Of a DNA stretch of 64,000 nucleotides, positions 15,329 to 23,977 are shown piece by piece. The translations under genes were made by a program, and so were the position numbers. The notes under the pieces were generated by a model, which had not been told where the DNA came from, did no database searches, and worked only from the letters and a program-made list of their open reading frames with translations. Each line of letters starts with the position of its first letter. Within the stretch, counting starts at the first letter, position 1. The stretch is from CAYLJJ01 sp964384025 (lineage in GTDB: Bacteria; Myxococcota_A; Bradymonadia; UBA7976; UBA1532), in assembly GCA_964384025.1 (NCBI GenBank), contig CAYLJJ010000004.1:74864-138863 (forward strand), written 5' to 3'.

Positions 15329-18163
15329 ATGAGTGACACTCTTTATCTTGTCGATGGTTCCGGTTTTATCTTTCGTGCCTACTATGGCATTCGCTCCCCG
15401 ATGACCGCCTTTGATGGCACCCCCACCAACGCAGTCTTTGGCTTCACCCGTTTGATCCTCAACGTGATCAAGGAGCGTGCGCCTACGCATATGGCGGTGA
15501 TCTTTGATCATCCAGATCTCACCTTTCGTCACGATCTCTACCCCCGCTACAAGGCCAACCGCTCCGATCCGCCTGAGGATCTACTCCCCCAACTTGAGCT
15601 CTGTAGAGAGGCGACCCGAGCGCTGAACCTGCCCGCTCTAGAGGTTGCCAAGTATGAAGCTGATGATCTCATCGGGACCATCGCGCGGTGGTGGACCCTG
15701 CAGGGAAGAGAGTGTGTGATCGTCACCGCAGATAAAGATCTAATGCAGCTGGTGGATGGGCGCACTACTCTCTGGGATGGTAAAGAGAAATACAGCGACA
15801 GAGCGGCGGTTATCCAGCGCTTCGGGGTACCCCCAGAGCAGGTGGTGGAGATCCTGGGATTGGCAGGAGACAGCTCTGACAATATCCCTGGAGTCCCTGG
15901 AATCGGAGAGAAGACCGCGCTGTTGCTGCTCAAAAAATATGGCAACTTTGAAGCGACTTTGGCGGCGGCACCCAATATCAAGGGGAAGCGGGGAGAAAAC
16001 CTGAGCAACTTCGCTGAGCAGGCCCGGCTCTCGCTTAAGCTGGCGCAGATCGCCCTGGATGTCCCCATTCAGGTCGATGAGGAGCTGCTGCGACTCAAGG
16101 CGATCGAGAATGATCTCCTGGCCCGCTTCTTCCGAAAGCTAAATTTCCAAAGCTTTATCAAAGAGTTCCAACTCAAAGATCAGCAAGATCAGCTCATCGA
16201 TCGAAATCAGTATCGCCTGGTCTTGAGCCTAAAGGAGCTGGAGGAGCTGCGAGATGAGATCCGCGCCGCTGGGCGCCTCTCCCTCGATCTGGAGACCACG
16301 AGCCTCTCTCCTCTAAAGGCAGAGATCCTGGGAGTAGCCCTCTGTTGGGGTCCCGGTCAGGCGGCCTATGTACCCTTGGAAGAGCGGCCCACTCCTGAGC
16401 CCCCTGAGCCTCCCTCTCCAGCCACCCAACCCCTACAGCTCAGCCTGGGAGGGATCGAGCCAGCCACGACTCCAGAGCCCCTGCAGCTTAGCCTTGGAGA
16501 GGTAGAGAGCAAGCCCTGCCCAGATACTCAACAGCTCTATCTCAGCGGGATGGAGCCCCCTCGAATCTCTCAGGAGCAGTTCAAGGCGATCCTGGGACCG
16601 CTCATTGAGGATCCTCAGCTCCCCAAGTTTGGACAGAACGTCAAGTATGAATGGGAGATCATCAAGCGCTGCCTCTGCTTGGAGTATCGCGGTCTCGCCG
16701 CTGACAGCCTCCTTTTGGCTCACCTGGATGCTCCCGATCGTGCACAGTTTAAGCTCGATGCGCTCTCTGCAGACTATCTGGGTCATCAGATGATCAGCTT
16801 CGCGGAGGTGACTCAGGGCAGCTTGAGCTTCGCTGAGGTGGGTCTGGAGGAGGCGACTCGCTATGCGGCGGAGGACGCTGATGTAGCGCTGCGTCTCTCT
16901 GATCTGCTCCTGGAGCGCTTTCGCGCCAAACCAAAGCTGGATCGCCTTCACCGAGAGCTGGAGTTGCCCTTGGTGCCCGTGGTAGCGCGTATGGAACTGC
17001 GCGGAATCAGGGTTGATTCTCAGCGCCTGCGCGCTCAGTCAGCGCGTTATAAAAAGCGCCTCCAGGAGTTGGAGGCTGAGATCCACAGCCTGGCAGGAGT
17101 CAAATTTAAGATCAGCAGCCCCAAGCAGCTCGCGCAGGTGCTCTTTGAGAGGCTCCAGCTCCCGACGAGCAAGAAGACCGGCAAGGGGAGAGGCTATAGC
17201 ACCGCTGTAGAGGTCTTAGAGGGCCTTAAGGATCAACATCCAGTTCCAGAGAAGGTGCTGCGATGGCGGCACTTGAGCAAGCTCAAGAGCACCTATCTGG
17301 ACACTCTGCCCAAGCTGATCAACCCAGAGACAGGGCGAGTCCACAGCTCCTTCCGTCAAAGCGGTACGGTCACCGGGCGCTTCTCCAGCGCAGATCCCAA
17401 CCTACAGAACATCCCCGTGCGCACTCAGGAGGGGCGCGAGATCCGTGAAGCTTTTATCCCGGACCCGGGCTGGAAGCTGCTGAGCGCGGATTACAGCCAA
17501 GTGGAGCTGCGTATCTTGGCTCATTACTCCCAAGATCCTGGGCTGATCACCGCCTTTCTAGAGGGGGCGGATGTTCATCGTCGCACAGCGGCGCAGATCT
17601 TTGGGGTCCCCGAGGAGCAGATCACCAGAGAGATGCGCGGCCAAGCCAAGTCGATCAACTTTGGCCTGATGTATGGCATGGGTTCCTACCGTCTGGCTCA
17701 GGAGACGGGGATGCCTTTCCATCAGGCCAAGGCGATCCTTGAGCTTTACTTTCAGCGCTATGCAGGGGTGAAGCGCTACTTTGATGAAGCTCTAAGCCAA
17801 GCGCGGGAGCGCGGCTACGCTTCCAGCCTCTTTGGTCGCCAACGCCCCCTGCCTCAGATCAACTCTAAGAGACGAGGGCTTCGCAGCCAGTATGAGCGTC
17901 TGGCGATCAACACACCCATTCAAGGGACCGCTGCAGATATCCTCAAGCTGGCGATGCTCAACCTGGACCGACGGCTGATCGCTGAAGGCTTCAGGGCTCG
18001 GATTCTGCTCACTGTCCATGATGAGCTTGTGCTGGAGATCCCAGAGGCGGAGCTGGAGGTGGTCCCCAACATCGTCAAGGAGGAGATGGAGGGGGCGTGC
18101 GTGCTCAAGGTCCCCCTCAAGGTTGAGATGGGTTTGGGAGATAACTGGGCGGAGATTCACTGA
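15329..18163 (+). CDS. polA: DNA polymerase I
   Basis: A 944-aa family A polymerase for Okazaki-fragment processing and repair. It has an N-terminal 5'-3' exonuclease (about 1-290, LVDGSGFIFRAYYG start). The 3'-5' exonuclease has its catalytic residues intact (Asp320 and Glu322 in LDLETT; YAAED motif). The polymerase domain has motif A DYSQVELRILAHYS, motif B RGQAKSINFGLMYG and motif C VHDE. A Pro-rich insert of about 60 residues (about 352-411) interrupts the proofreading domain and carries three 16-residue repeats. The ATG at 15329 has GGAG 8 bp upstream; a TTG at 15311 is the less likely alternative. Confidence 0.97.
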   Translation: MSDTLYLVDGSGFIFRAYYGIRSPMTAFDGTPTNAVFGFTRLILNVIKERAPTHMAVIFDHPDLTFRHDLYPRYKANRSDPPEDLLPQLELCREATRALNLPALEVAKYEADDLIGTIARWWTLQGRECVIVTADKDLMQLVDGRTTLWDGKEKYSDRAAVIQRFGVPPEQVVEILGLAGDSSDNIPGVPGIGEKTALLLLKKYGNFEATLAAAPNIKGKRGENLSNFAEQARLSLKLAQIALDVPIQVDEELLRLKAIENDLLARFFRKLNFQSFIKEFQLKDQQDQLIDRNQYRLVLSLKELEELRDEIRAAGRLSLDLETTSLSPLKAEILGVALCWGPGQAAYVPLEERPTPEPPEPPSPATQPLQLSLGGIEPATTPEPLQLSLGEVESKPCPDTQQLYLSGMEPPRISQEQFKAILGPLIEDPQLPKFGQNVKYEWEIIKRCLCLEYRGLAADSLLLAHLDAPDRAQFKLDALSADYLGHQMISFAEVTQGSLSFAEVGLEEATRYAAEDADVALRLSDLLLERFRAKPKLDRLHRELELPLVPVVARMELRGIRVDSQRLRAQSARYKKRLQELEAEIHSLAGVKFKISSPKQLAQVLFERLQLPTSKKTGKGRGYSTAVEVLEGLKDQHPVPEKVLRWRHLSKLKSTYLDTLPKLINPETGRVHSSFRQSGTVTGRFSSADPNLQNIPVRTQEGREIREAFIPDPGWKLLSADYSQVELRILAHYSQDPGLITAFLEGADVHRRTAAQIFGVPEEQITREMRGQAKSINFGLMYGMGSYRLAQETGMPFHQAKAILELYFQRYAGVKRYFDEALSQARERGYASSLFGRQRPLPQINSKRRGLRSQYERLAINTPIQGTAADILKLAMLNLDRRLIAEGFRARILLTVHDELVLEIPEAELEVVPNIVKEEMEGACVLKVPLKVEMGLGDNWAEIH

Positions 18164-18166
18164 GAT

Positions 18167-19948
18167 ATGGGCGAACAGATGCAGAAGCCGCCAGATGCAC
18201 AGAGCGTTGATCTGCGCATCCGTCTGCTCAAAGGGATGTTGAGTGAACAGCAGTACCGCCTAGATGGCATGGTTCGTATCGCCTCCAACCTGGGGCGCAG
18301 CCGCGATCCACGCAAGGCGATGCGAGAGATGGTGGTGGAGATCTCCAAGCTCCTCCACGCAGATCGCACGACCATCTATGAGCTGCGCAATGATGGTATG
18401 CTCTATGGCCTCGCTGTACAGGGAGAGACCAGCCTTGAAGTGGGGGTCCCCCTGGGTTCAGGGGTCGCGGGCTTGGTGGCTGATTGCGGAGAGAGCCTCA
18501 ACCTACGAGATGCCTATGAGCATCCCGCCTTCTCACCCAAGTTTGACAAGCTTACAGGCTACCGCAGCCGCTCTATGCTCTGTGTGCCGATGCGCAACCC
18601 CAAGCAGGAGGTGATCGGGGTTGTACAGGTTCTCAATAAGCATGAGGGCTATTTTAGCCCCGAGGATGAGCAGGTCTTGATCGCTCTGGCTGCTCAGGCC
18701 GCGATCACCCTAGAGGCCCTCCGCCTTCAGCTGCGCCTCAACCTGCGCAACACTGAACTCAAACATCTCTCTTTAGAGCTTCAGCAGAAGGTGAAGGAGT
18801 TGGAGCTGCTCTATGAAAATGAGCAGCGTATGAGCGAGACCAGCAGTGAGTCTGAGCTGGCCGATAAGGTCTTGCAGCTGGCCGCCGAGGTGGCCCGATG
18901 CGAAGCCGCCGCGCTCTATCTAGCGGTCGAGAAGGGGCCGATCTATCTCCGCTCTGCACAGCATGAGGCCAACTTAGAGATCCACTCTCTCGCTCACAGC
19001 CGCGCGGGCCTCCTGGGCGCAGTGATGGACAGCGGAGAGCCCCTGCTGATGCGAGAGGGAGAGAGCAAACTCCCTGAGCTGGGTGGGGGGGACTATAAAC
19101 TCAAGGACGCGGTCGCCAGCCCTCTCTTTGATGGGGAGCGGGTGATGGGTGTCCTGGCGCTCCTCAACCGGAGAGAACCTGAGCGCAGGGAGGAGGAGGA
19201 TCTACGCCTCGTGGTGCTCCTGGCAGCTCAGCTCTCCCGTGCCCTCTTGCGGATGGCTCAGCGGGACTCGGCGCGTCGCCGAGATCGTCTGATGACCATC
19301 GGGCAGATGATGAGCGGGGTGCTTCATGATCTCAAAGGCCCGATGACGATCATCAGCGGCTACACCCAGCTGATGGCTGAGATCGACAACCCCCAAGAGC
19401 GCAAGTCGATGAGCAGATCCATCCGTCGACAGATCGCGCTCTTTAACGATATGACTCGAGAGGTGATGGCCTTTGCTCGAGGAGAGCGGGCCTTCTTTAA
19501 GCGCAAGGTGAAGTTAGCTCAGTTTATTCGGGCTGCTCAAGAGGGGCTGCGCTCAGAGTTTGAGGAGCGGGGGCTCTTTTTTCAAGTCGACAGCCAAGCG
19601 GAGGGCTTGGCCTTCTTTGATGAGCCCAAGGTGCTGCGAGTAGTGACCAATATCGCGCGCAATGCTCGCCAAGCCTTGAGCAAAGGGGGCTCCCTGCTCT
19701 GGAGGATCTTTAAGGAGGAGCAGGATCTCATCTTTGAGTTTGAAGATGATGGTCCTGGGATCCCTGAGGGCATTCAGGATCACCTCTTTGAGGCTTTTAC
19801 AACCTCGGGGAAGAAGGGGGGCACCGGCCTGGGTCTCGCTATCGCCCGACGTATTGTTGAGGACCACGGGGGCAGCATCCGCTTTGAGACCGAGATGGGC
19901 GTAGGCACTCGCTTTATCGTTCGCCTACCTGCGGGGACCTCACCTTGA
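18167..19948 (+). CDS. GAF-domain sensor histidine kinase
   Basis: A 593-aa soluble-looking histidine kinase with no membrane segment. GAF domain 1 spans about 40-190, followed by a coiled-coil linker and a second GAF domain at about 225-365. The dimerisation/phosphoacceptor region has H-box GVLHDLKGPMTIISGY with His387. The ATPase region has N-box ARNARQAL, G1 FEDDGPGIPEG and G2 GGTGLGLAIARRIVEDHGG. It should sense a small ligand or redox state in the cytoplasm. No response regulator is adjacent, so it is an orphan kinase. It starts 3 bp after the polA stop and overlaps the downstream lipoprotein gene. Confidence 0.93.
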   Translation: MGEQMQKPPDAQSVDLRIRLLKGMLSEQQYRLDGMVRIASNLGRSRDPRKAMREMVVEISKLLHADRTTIYELRNDGMLYGLAVQGETSLEVGVPLGSGVAGLVADCGESLNLRDAYEHPAFSPKFDKLTGYRSRSMLCVPMRNPKQEVIGVVQVLNKHEGYFSPEDEQVLIALAAQAAITLEALRLQLRLNLRNTELKHLSLELQQKVKELELLYENEQRMSETSSESELADKVLQLAAEVARCEAAALYLAVEKGPIYLRSAQHEANLEIHSLAHSRAGLLGAVMDSGEPLLMREGESKLPELGGGDYKLKDAVASPLFDGERVMGVLALLNRREPERREEEDLRLVVLLAAQLSRALLRMAQRDSARRRDRLMTIGQMMSGVLHDLKGPMTIISGYTQLMAEIDNPQERKSMSRSIRRQIALFNDMTREVMAFARGERAFFKRKVKLAQFIRAAQEGLRSEFEERGLFFQVDSQAEGLAFFDEPKVLRVVTNIARNARQALSKGGSLLWRIFKEEQDLIFEFEDDGPGIPEGIQDHLFEAFTTSGKKGGTGLGLAIARRIVEDHGGSIRFETEMGVGTRFIVRLPAGTSP

Positions 19949-20820
19949 GGCCACCTCCCTGGGCGCTCTTTGGCGCTACGCTGCTGCTCGCCTGTAACTC
20001 AAAGACGCCCAGCTCACAGGAGAGCCCAGCTCCAGATGTAGCCAGAGGAGCGCTCTTAGACGCCGCGCTCTTAGATGCAGCTGGAGAGCCGCCTCTCAAG
20101 ATCCTCCAGGACAGCCCTGAACAGGAGCAAGCGATGGAGGAGGCCAGCGAGGCCCTCAATAGGGGCGCCGAGGCCCTGGCCCTCAGCCACTTCTTAAAGG
20201 CCGCTCAAGGTCCCCTGGGAGGAGTGGGTATCTCTGCTGCGCTGGCCGCAGCAGATCTCCTAGAGCAGCAAGAGCGCAACGCTGAAGTGGTTCTTCTCTA
20301 TGAGCACCTCTTAAAGGAGGCAGAGCCCCTCCCAGAGATCTACTTTACGGCGGGGCGCTTCTTTGTTGGATTGGGGCAAGAGGAGCGAGGAGAGACGCTC
20401 TTGGAGCGAGCGCTCAAGCTGGATCCAGATCTCCTCGCCACTTACCCCCTCTTAGCGGCCCTCAAAGCTGCTCATGGAGATCAGGAGAGCGCCGCGGTCC
20501 AGCTCTTAGAGTATGAGCAGCGCCTTAACCGTGTCCTGATGCGTTTCAGCGCAAAGCAAACCTCCTTGGAGGAGCGCCTGAAGATCTTAGATCTCCTCGC
20601 CACCCTGGAGGATGAGCGCATCACTCAAACCCTCATTCAGGCGCTTAAAGCACCCGAGGGGGATCTGCGCATCGCCGTCGCGGCGGTGTTGATGGATGAT
20701 CGTGCTCCTGCAGCTCTTAAAGCTCTGGCTGAGGCGGTGATGGCTGAGAGGGATCCCCTCATTAAACAGATCCTCCTACAAGCCCTTAAGCGAGGACGAG
20801 ATCGAATGCTGGCGGAGTGA
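19945..20820 (+). CDS. TPR/HEAT-like lipoprotein
   Basis: A 291-aa protein with signal peptide and lipobox (ATLLLAC, Cys at about 17). TPR-like helices follow in the middle (VVLLYEHLLKEAEPLPEIYF, ETLLERALKLDPDLLATYP). HEAT-like repeats lie at the C-terminus (ERITQTLIQALKAPEGDLRI, PAALKALAEAVMAERDPLI). The start is TTG at 19945, overlapping the histidine-kinase stop as TTGA. It may be a periplasmic partner of the histidine kinase, but that rests only on coupling. Confidence 0.75.
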   Translation: MRPPPWALFGATLLLACNSKTPSSQESPAPDVARGALLDAALLDAAGEPPLKILQDSPEQEQAMEEASEALNRGAEALALSHFLKAAQGPLGGVGISAALAAADLLEQQERNAEVVLLYEHLLKEAEPLPEIYFTAGRFFVGLGQEERGETLLERALKLDPDLLATYPLLAALKAAHGDQESAAVQLLEYEQRLNRVLMRFSAKQTSLEERLKILDLLATLEDERITQTLIQALKAPEGDLRIAVAAVLMDDRAPAALKALAEAVMAERDPLIKQILLQALKRGRDRMLAE

Positions 20821-20838
20821 ACTTTCAAATGCGAAAGT
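20821..20838 (+). promoter_or_regulatory. Hairpin just upstream of the dienoyl-reductase start
   Basis: ACTTTC (20821-20826) and GAAAGT (20833-20838) form a perfect 6-bp stem with a 6-nt loop. It ends 6 bp before the ATG at 20845, where a ribosome binding site would normally be. No clear Shine-Dalgarno is visible for this gene, so the hairpin could influence translation or be a chance inverted repeat. Confidence 0.3.
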
Positions 20839-20844
20839 CCAATC

Positions 20845-23028
20845 ATGAAGCCTCACTCCAAGCTCCTCTCTCCTTTCGATCTGGGACCTTTGACGCTCCC
20901 CAATCGCATCATCATGCCTGCGATGGATCCCTCTTTAGCGAACCCTGACGGCAGCTTAGAAGCGCGCAGCTTTGAGCACTATCGCCGCCGCGCTCAGGGG
21001 GGGGTGGGGTTGATCATCACGGGGAATATGGCCTGTGAGCTTCGAGGGCGAGTGAGCCCCTGGATGCCGCTGATCAGCGATGACCGTTTCCTGTTCGGTC
21101 TGGAGCGGTTGGCGACGGAGGTCCACACAGAGGGGGGGCGGATCTTCTTTCAGATCAGCCACGCGGGGCGACAAACTTTAGCGCATCACGCTGGTGAAGT
21201 GGTTTCCGCCAGCGCCCTGCCCTGCCCCCTCCTTAAAAGCCACCCTCGGGCGCTGGAGAGTGAAGAGGTGGAGGCCCTCGCGGAGCGCTTCGCCCAGGCC
21301 GTAGAGCGAGCCAAGCGCGCGGGGGCCGATGGGGTCGAGCTGCATATGGCTCATGGTTACCTGATCGCTCAGTTCCTCAGCCCCTACAGCAACAAGCGCG
21401 AGGATCGTTGGGGGGAAGGGATTAAGACCGCCTTCGCAGAGGAGATCTTGAGGCGCAGCCGGGCGCGGGTGGGTCCTGAGTGGCCTATCCAGTGTCGCAT
21501 CAGCGCAGATGAGTTTGTTCCAGGGGGGATCGAGATCGAACTGGCGAAGCAGCAGGCCCAAGCTCTAGAGGCGGCGGGGGCCACCTCCATCTCGGTGAGC
21601 GCCTGCAACTATGAGAGCTACCACCTTAATATGCCCGCCTGCTATCTGCCTCGGGGGACCTTCGCGCCTTTGGCAGCGAAGATCAGAGGAGCCTTGAAGA
21701 TCCCTGTGGTGGCGGTGGGGCGCTTTGATCCAGGCTCTGCTGAGGCCGCGCTCAAGGCGGGGCAGGCTGATCTGATCGCTCTGGGCCGCGCTCTCTTGGC
21801 GGATCCCGATCTACCTCAGCATCTAAGCGCGGGGAACGCGGATCGCGTCCGCCCCTGCTTGGCCTGTAATCGCTGCGCTGAGGCGGTGGGTCGGGGAGCG
21901 ATCTGCTGCACGAACAACCCTGAACTGGGGCTCAAATCCCAGAGCCCGCCCCTGCCAGCTCAACCTCCCGGCTCTATCGCAGTGATTGGGGGTGGACCTG
22001 CGGGCCTCAACGCAGCCACCGAGCTGGCTCGCAGAGGGCATCAGGTTCAGCTCTGGGACCCCATGCCAGGCGGGAAACTCTGGCAAGCCGCCCGCCCCCC
22101 TAAGAAGAAGATCTACGCTGACTATGCCCGCTGGCTGATCCAGGAGGCGACGAGGGCAGGTGTAGAGATCAGGCGCCAGCGAGTGGAGCAAGCGCCAGAG
22201 GCAGATCTCTGTGTCTGGGCTACAGGAGCAGAGCCTGCCCCACCGCCTCAGATCCCCGGCTTGGAGGAGCAGGTTGGGCGGCGCACGGTGGAGTCTTTTT
22301 TGAGCGATCCTGGCCAAGCTGAGCATCTCTTGATCATCGGTGGTGGTGCTGAGGGGGCTGAACTGGCTGACGCTGCCGCTCAGGTGGAAGGGATCAAGAG
22401 GATCAGCGTGGTGGAGCGGCGCCCCAAGATCGGTCTAGGGCTGCCCTCCAGTCTCCGTAGGCTTCTGCTTCAACGCCTTCAAGAGGCGGAGGTCAAGCTC
22501 TATACCCGGCGTCAAGTTGGACGCCTGAGCCCTGAGGGGGTTGAGTTGGTCGATCATCGGGGGCGCTCAAAAGAATACCTCCCTCCGATCGATCAGCTGA
22601 TCTTCGCCATCGGCGCTCAGTTTGCTAAAGCTTTGGAGCTTCACTCTCTGGGAGATTGTCGAGAACCAGGCAGGATTTTAGAGGCTGTTCGAGATGGTTG
22701 GAGGTGGGGGCGCAGCCTGGAATCAGGACTTTTCAAGATCGCTGCTCTATGTCAGGATGCCGAAACATCAAAGGAGACACCAATGCTGACTACAGATAAA
22801 TTCCTTGAGATCCTCCGAACCCGTTACGATCATCGCTCCGCTGAGGTGGTCTTTAACCGCCTCTGTAAAGAGAAGAACTTAAAGAGCAAGGGACCTTTTG
22901 ATGAGAAAGCGGTGGATCGGTTTATCGACGGCTTGATGGACTTTGAGGCTCGGGTTGCTGAGGTTCCCACCCTCCTCCGTGAGGCGCTGGCCAATAAGGC
23001 GAGCGCTCCAGCATCCACCGTAAAATAA
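20845..23028 (+). CDS. NADH:flavin oxidoreductase / 2,4-dienoyl-CoA reductase-like enzyme with C-terminal extension
   Basis: A 727-aa protein. Residues 1-350 form an Old Yellow Enzyme FMN barrel (LTLPNRIIMPAM; ADGVELHMAHGYLIAQFLSP). A 4Fe-4S Cys cluster follows (RPCLACNRCAEAV, then CC). Two Rossmann segments come next (IAVIGGGPAGLNAA for FAD, LLIIGGGAEGAE for NAD(P)H). This is the layout of FadH, which reduces 2,4-dienoyl-CoA during unsaturated fatty acid breakdown, and of related trimethylamine dehydrogenases; the substrate is not certain. Residues 647-727 are not part of the family. They begin at an internal ATG (22783) with its own AAGGAG 6 bp upstream. Confidence 0.85.
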   Translation: MKPHSKLLSPFDLGPLTLPNRIIMPAMDPSLANPDGSLEARSFEHYRRRAQGGVGLIITGNMACELRGRVSPWMPLISDDRFLFGLERLATEVHTEGGRIFFQISHAGRQTLAHHAGEVVSASALPCPLLKSHPRALESEEVEALAERFAQAVERAKRAGADGVELHMAHGYLIAQFLSPYSNKREDRWGEGIKTAFAEEILRRSRARVGPEWPIQCRISADEFVPGGIEIELAKQQAQALEAAGATSISVSACNYESYHLNMPACYLPRGTFAPLAAKIRGALKIPVVAVGRFDPGSAEAALKAGQADLIALGRALLADPDLPQHLSAGNADRVRPCLACNRCAEAVGRGAICCTNNPELGLKSQSPPLPAQPPGSIAVIGGGPAGLNAATELARRGHQVQLWDPMPGGKLWQAARPPKKKIYADYARWLIQEATRAGVEIRRQRVEQAPEADLCVWATGAEPAPPPQIPGLEEQVGRRTVESFLSDPGQAEHLLIIGGGAEGAELADAAAQVEGIKRISVVERRPKIGLGLPSSLRRLLLQRLQEAEVKLYTRRQVGRLSPEGVELVDHRGRSKEYLPPIDQLIFAIGAQFAKALELHSLGDCREPGRILEAVRDGWRWGRSLESGLFKIAALCQDAETSKETPMLTTDKFLEILRTRYDHRSAEVVFNRLCKEKNLKSKGPFDEKAVDRFIDGLMDFEARVAEVPTLLREALANKASAPASTVK
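22783..23028 (+). CDS. Possible independently translated 81-aa protein inside the reductase gene
   Basis: An internal ATG at 22783 is in frame with the long reductase gene and has an AAGGAG Shine-Dalgarno at 22771-22776 with an ideal 6-bp spacer. The resulting 81-aa protein starts MLTTDKFLEILRTRYDHR, is charged and helical, and I do not recognise it. Either the reductase gene has fused in frame with a small downstream gene by loss of a stop codon, or one locus makes two products. Which product exists cannot be told from sequence alone. Confidence 0.45.
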   Translation: MLTTDKFLEILRTRYDHRSAEVVFNRLCKEKNLKSKGPFDEKAVDRFIDGLMDFEARVAEVPTLLREALANKASAPASTVK

Positions 23029-23077
23029 TCCAGGTTTTGGTTCTGTTGGGCCTGATGCTCAAGGATCGCGTAGAACA

Positions 23078-23128
23078 GAGGCTCTGCAGCGCCAGCTCCC
23101 CGCTCAGAAGGAGAGAACACAGAGCCTC
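23078..23128. repeat. Inverted repeat between convergent genes
   Basis: GAGGCTCTG (23078-23086) is repeated as its reverse complement CAGAGCCTC (23120-23128), a perfect 9-bp arm pair separated by 33 bp. It lies between the reductase gene (ending 23028, plus) and rpoZ (ending 23177, minus). A shared transcript-end structure is possible, but no T-rich tract follows on either strand. Confidence 0.4.
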
Positions 23129-23176
23129 GTTGAAGCAGGAGGGGTGCTGAGCTGACTGGAGCGAACTCGATAGGCT

Positions 23177-23479
23177 CTAGATGAGGGGGCTGCTCTCTTC
23201 GAGGAAGTTCTCTGGATCGGTTGAGTGCTCGGCCAATTTATCCAACCTCTGAGAGACCAGCTTCTGCTTGGCGCTGAACACCGTGCTCATCACCTCCTCT
23301 CGGAACTTAACCCGACCTGTCGCGATCTCGCGGATCGAGCGTACAACATCCTTGTTTTTACACTCCACAAGGGGCCTGCTTCCACGGTGCAGCTGGCGAT
23401 ATCGGAGGGCAGAGAGGTGGACAACCGCGAAGCGATCGGGGATCTGCCGGAGCGCATCTTCAACAGTGACTCGCGCCAA
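23177..23479 (-). CDS. rpoZ: DNA-directed RNA polymerase omega subunit
   Basis: A 100-aa protein that begins MARVTVEDALRQIPDRFAVV, the standard omega start. It continues with the RxRQL..GSxPLVE and VVxSIREIAxGxV patterns of the family. Omega binds the beta-prime subunit and helps RNA polymerase assembly. The start codon is TTG at 23477-23479, with GGAGAAGG about 4-10 bp upstream. The tail after residue 65 is longer than the conserved core. It is transcribed alone, diverging from the FliJ-like gene 68 bp away. Confidence 0.9.
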   Translation of the reverse strand: MARVTVEDALRQIPDRFAVVHLSALRYRQLHRGSRPLVECKNKDVVRSIREIATGRVKFREEVMSTVFSAKQKLVSQRLDKLAEHSTDPENFLEESSPLI

Positions 23480-23547
23480 GGTGCCTTCTCCATAATTTTA
23501 AGAAAAGATAGCTGTGATTCTGCTCTCTTAACTCCTCTCTGTCAATC

Positions 23548-23976
23548 ATGAGGGCTTTCCGCTTCCGCTTTGAGGCGGTCTTGAAGCAGCGTAAGCTCTT
23601 GCTGGAGCAGGCTCAAACAGCGTTGGCGGCCCAAAAAGAGATCTGTACAAAGCAAGAGGAGGTCCTCCTCGCTTTGGAAGAGCAACTGCAAAAGACAGGG
23701 GCGGAGGGGCCGCAGGTTGGAAGCCCTTTAGATCTACGACGAGAGGCGCTTCGCCAGAGGTTTCGGGCTGATTTAAGAGCACAGATCGAGGCGCAGAAAG
23801 CTCAATTATTAAGGGAGGAGGAGCGCTTAGAGCTTCTCCTCAAGCAGCTCAGGGAGGCTCATAGAGAGTTCAGGGCGATGGAGGTCTTAGAGGAGCGGGA
23901 CCGCGAGGCTTGGCGTACAGAGTTTAGACGCGCTGAGCAGAAGGAGGCGGATGAACAGAACAACCAACGGCGTTGA
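23548..23976 (+). CDS. FliJ-like coiled-coil protein
   Basis: A 142-aa protein that is almost entirely charged coiled coil. The opening RAFRFRFEAVLKQRKLLLEQ matches the FliJ N-terminal pattern (FRLExLLxxRxxxE), and length and composition fit the flagellar export chaperone FliJ. FliJ binds the export ATPase FliI and escorts substrates. It converges on fliA with only one base between stops and lies next to flhF-flhG-fliA, which supports a flagellar role. Coiled-coil similarity is weak evidence, so an unrelated coiled coil remains possible. Confidence 0.65.
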   Translation: MRAFRFRFEAVLKQRKLLLEQAQTALAAQKEICTKQEEVLLALEEQLQKTGAEGPQVGSPLDLRREALRQRFRADLRAQIEAQKAQLLREEERLELLLKQLREAHREFRAMEVLEERDREAWRTEFRRAEQKEADEQNNQRR

Positions 23977-23977
23977 G

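Noticed and set aside
15118..15339. 73-codon minus-strand frame with a hydrophobic centre
   Set aside because: It overlaps the polA start, has no recognised family and no clear ribosome site.
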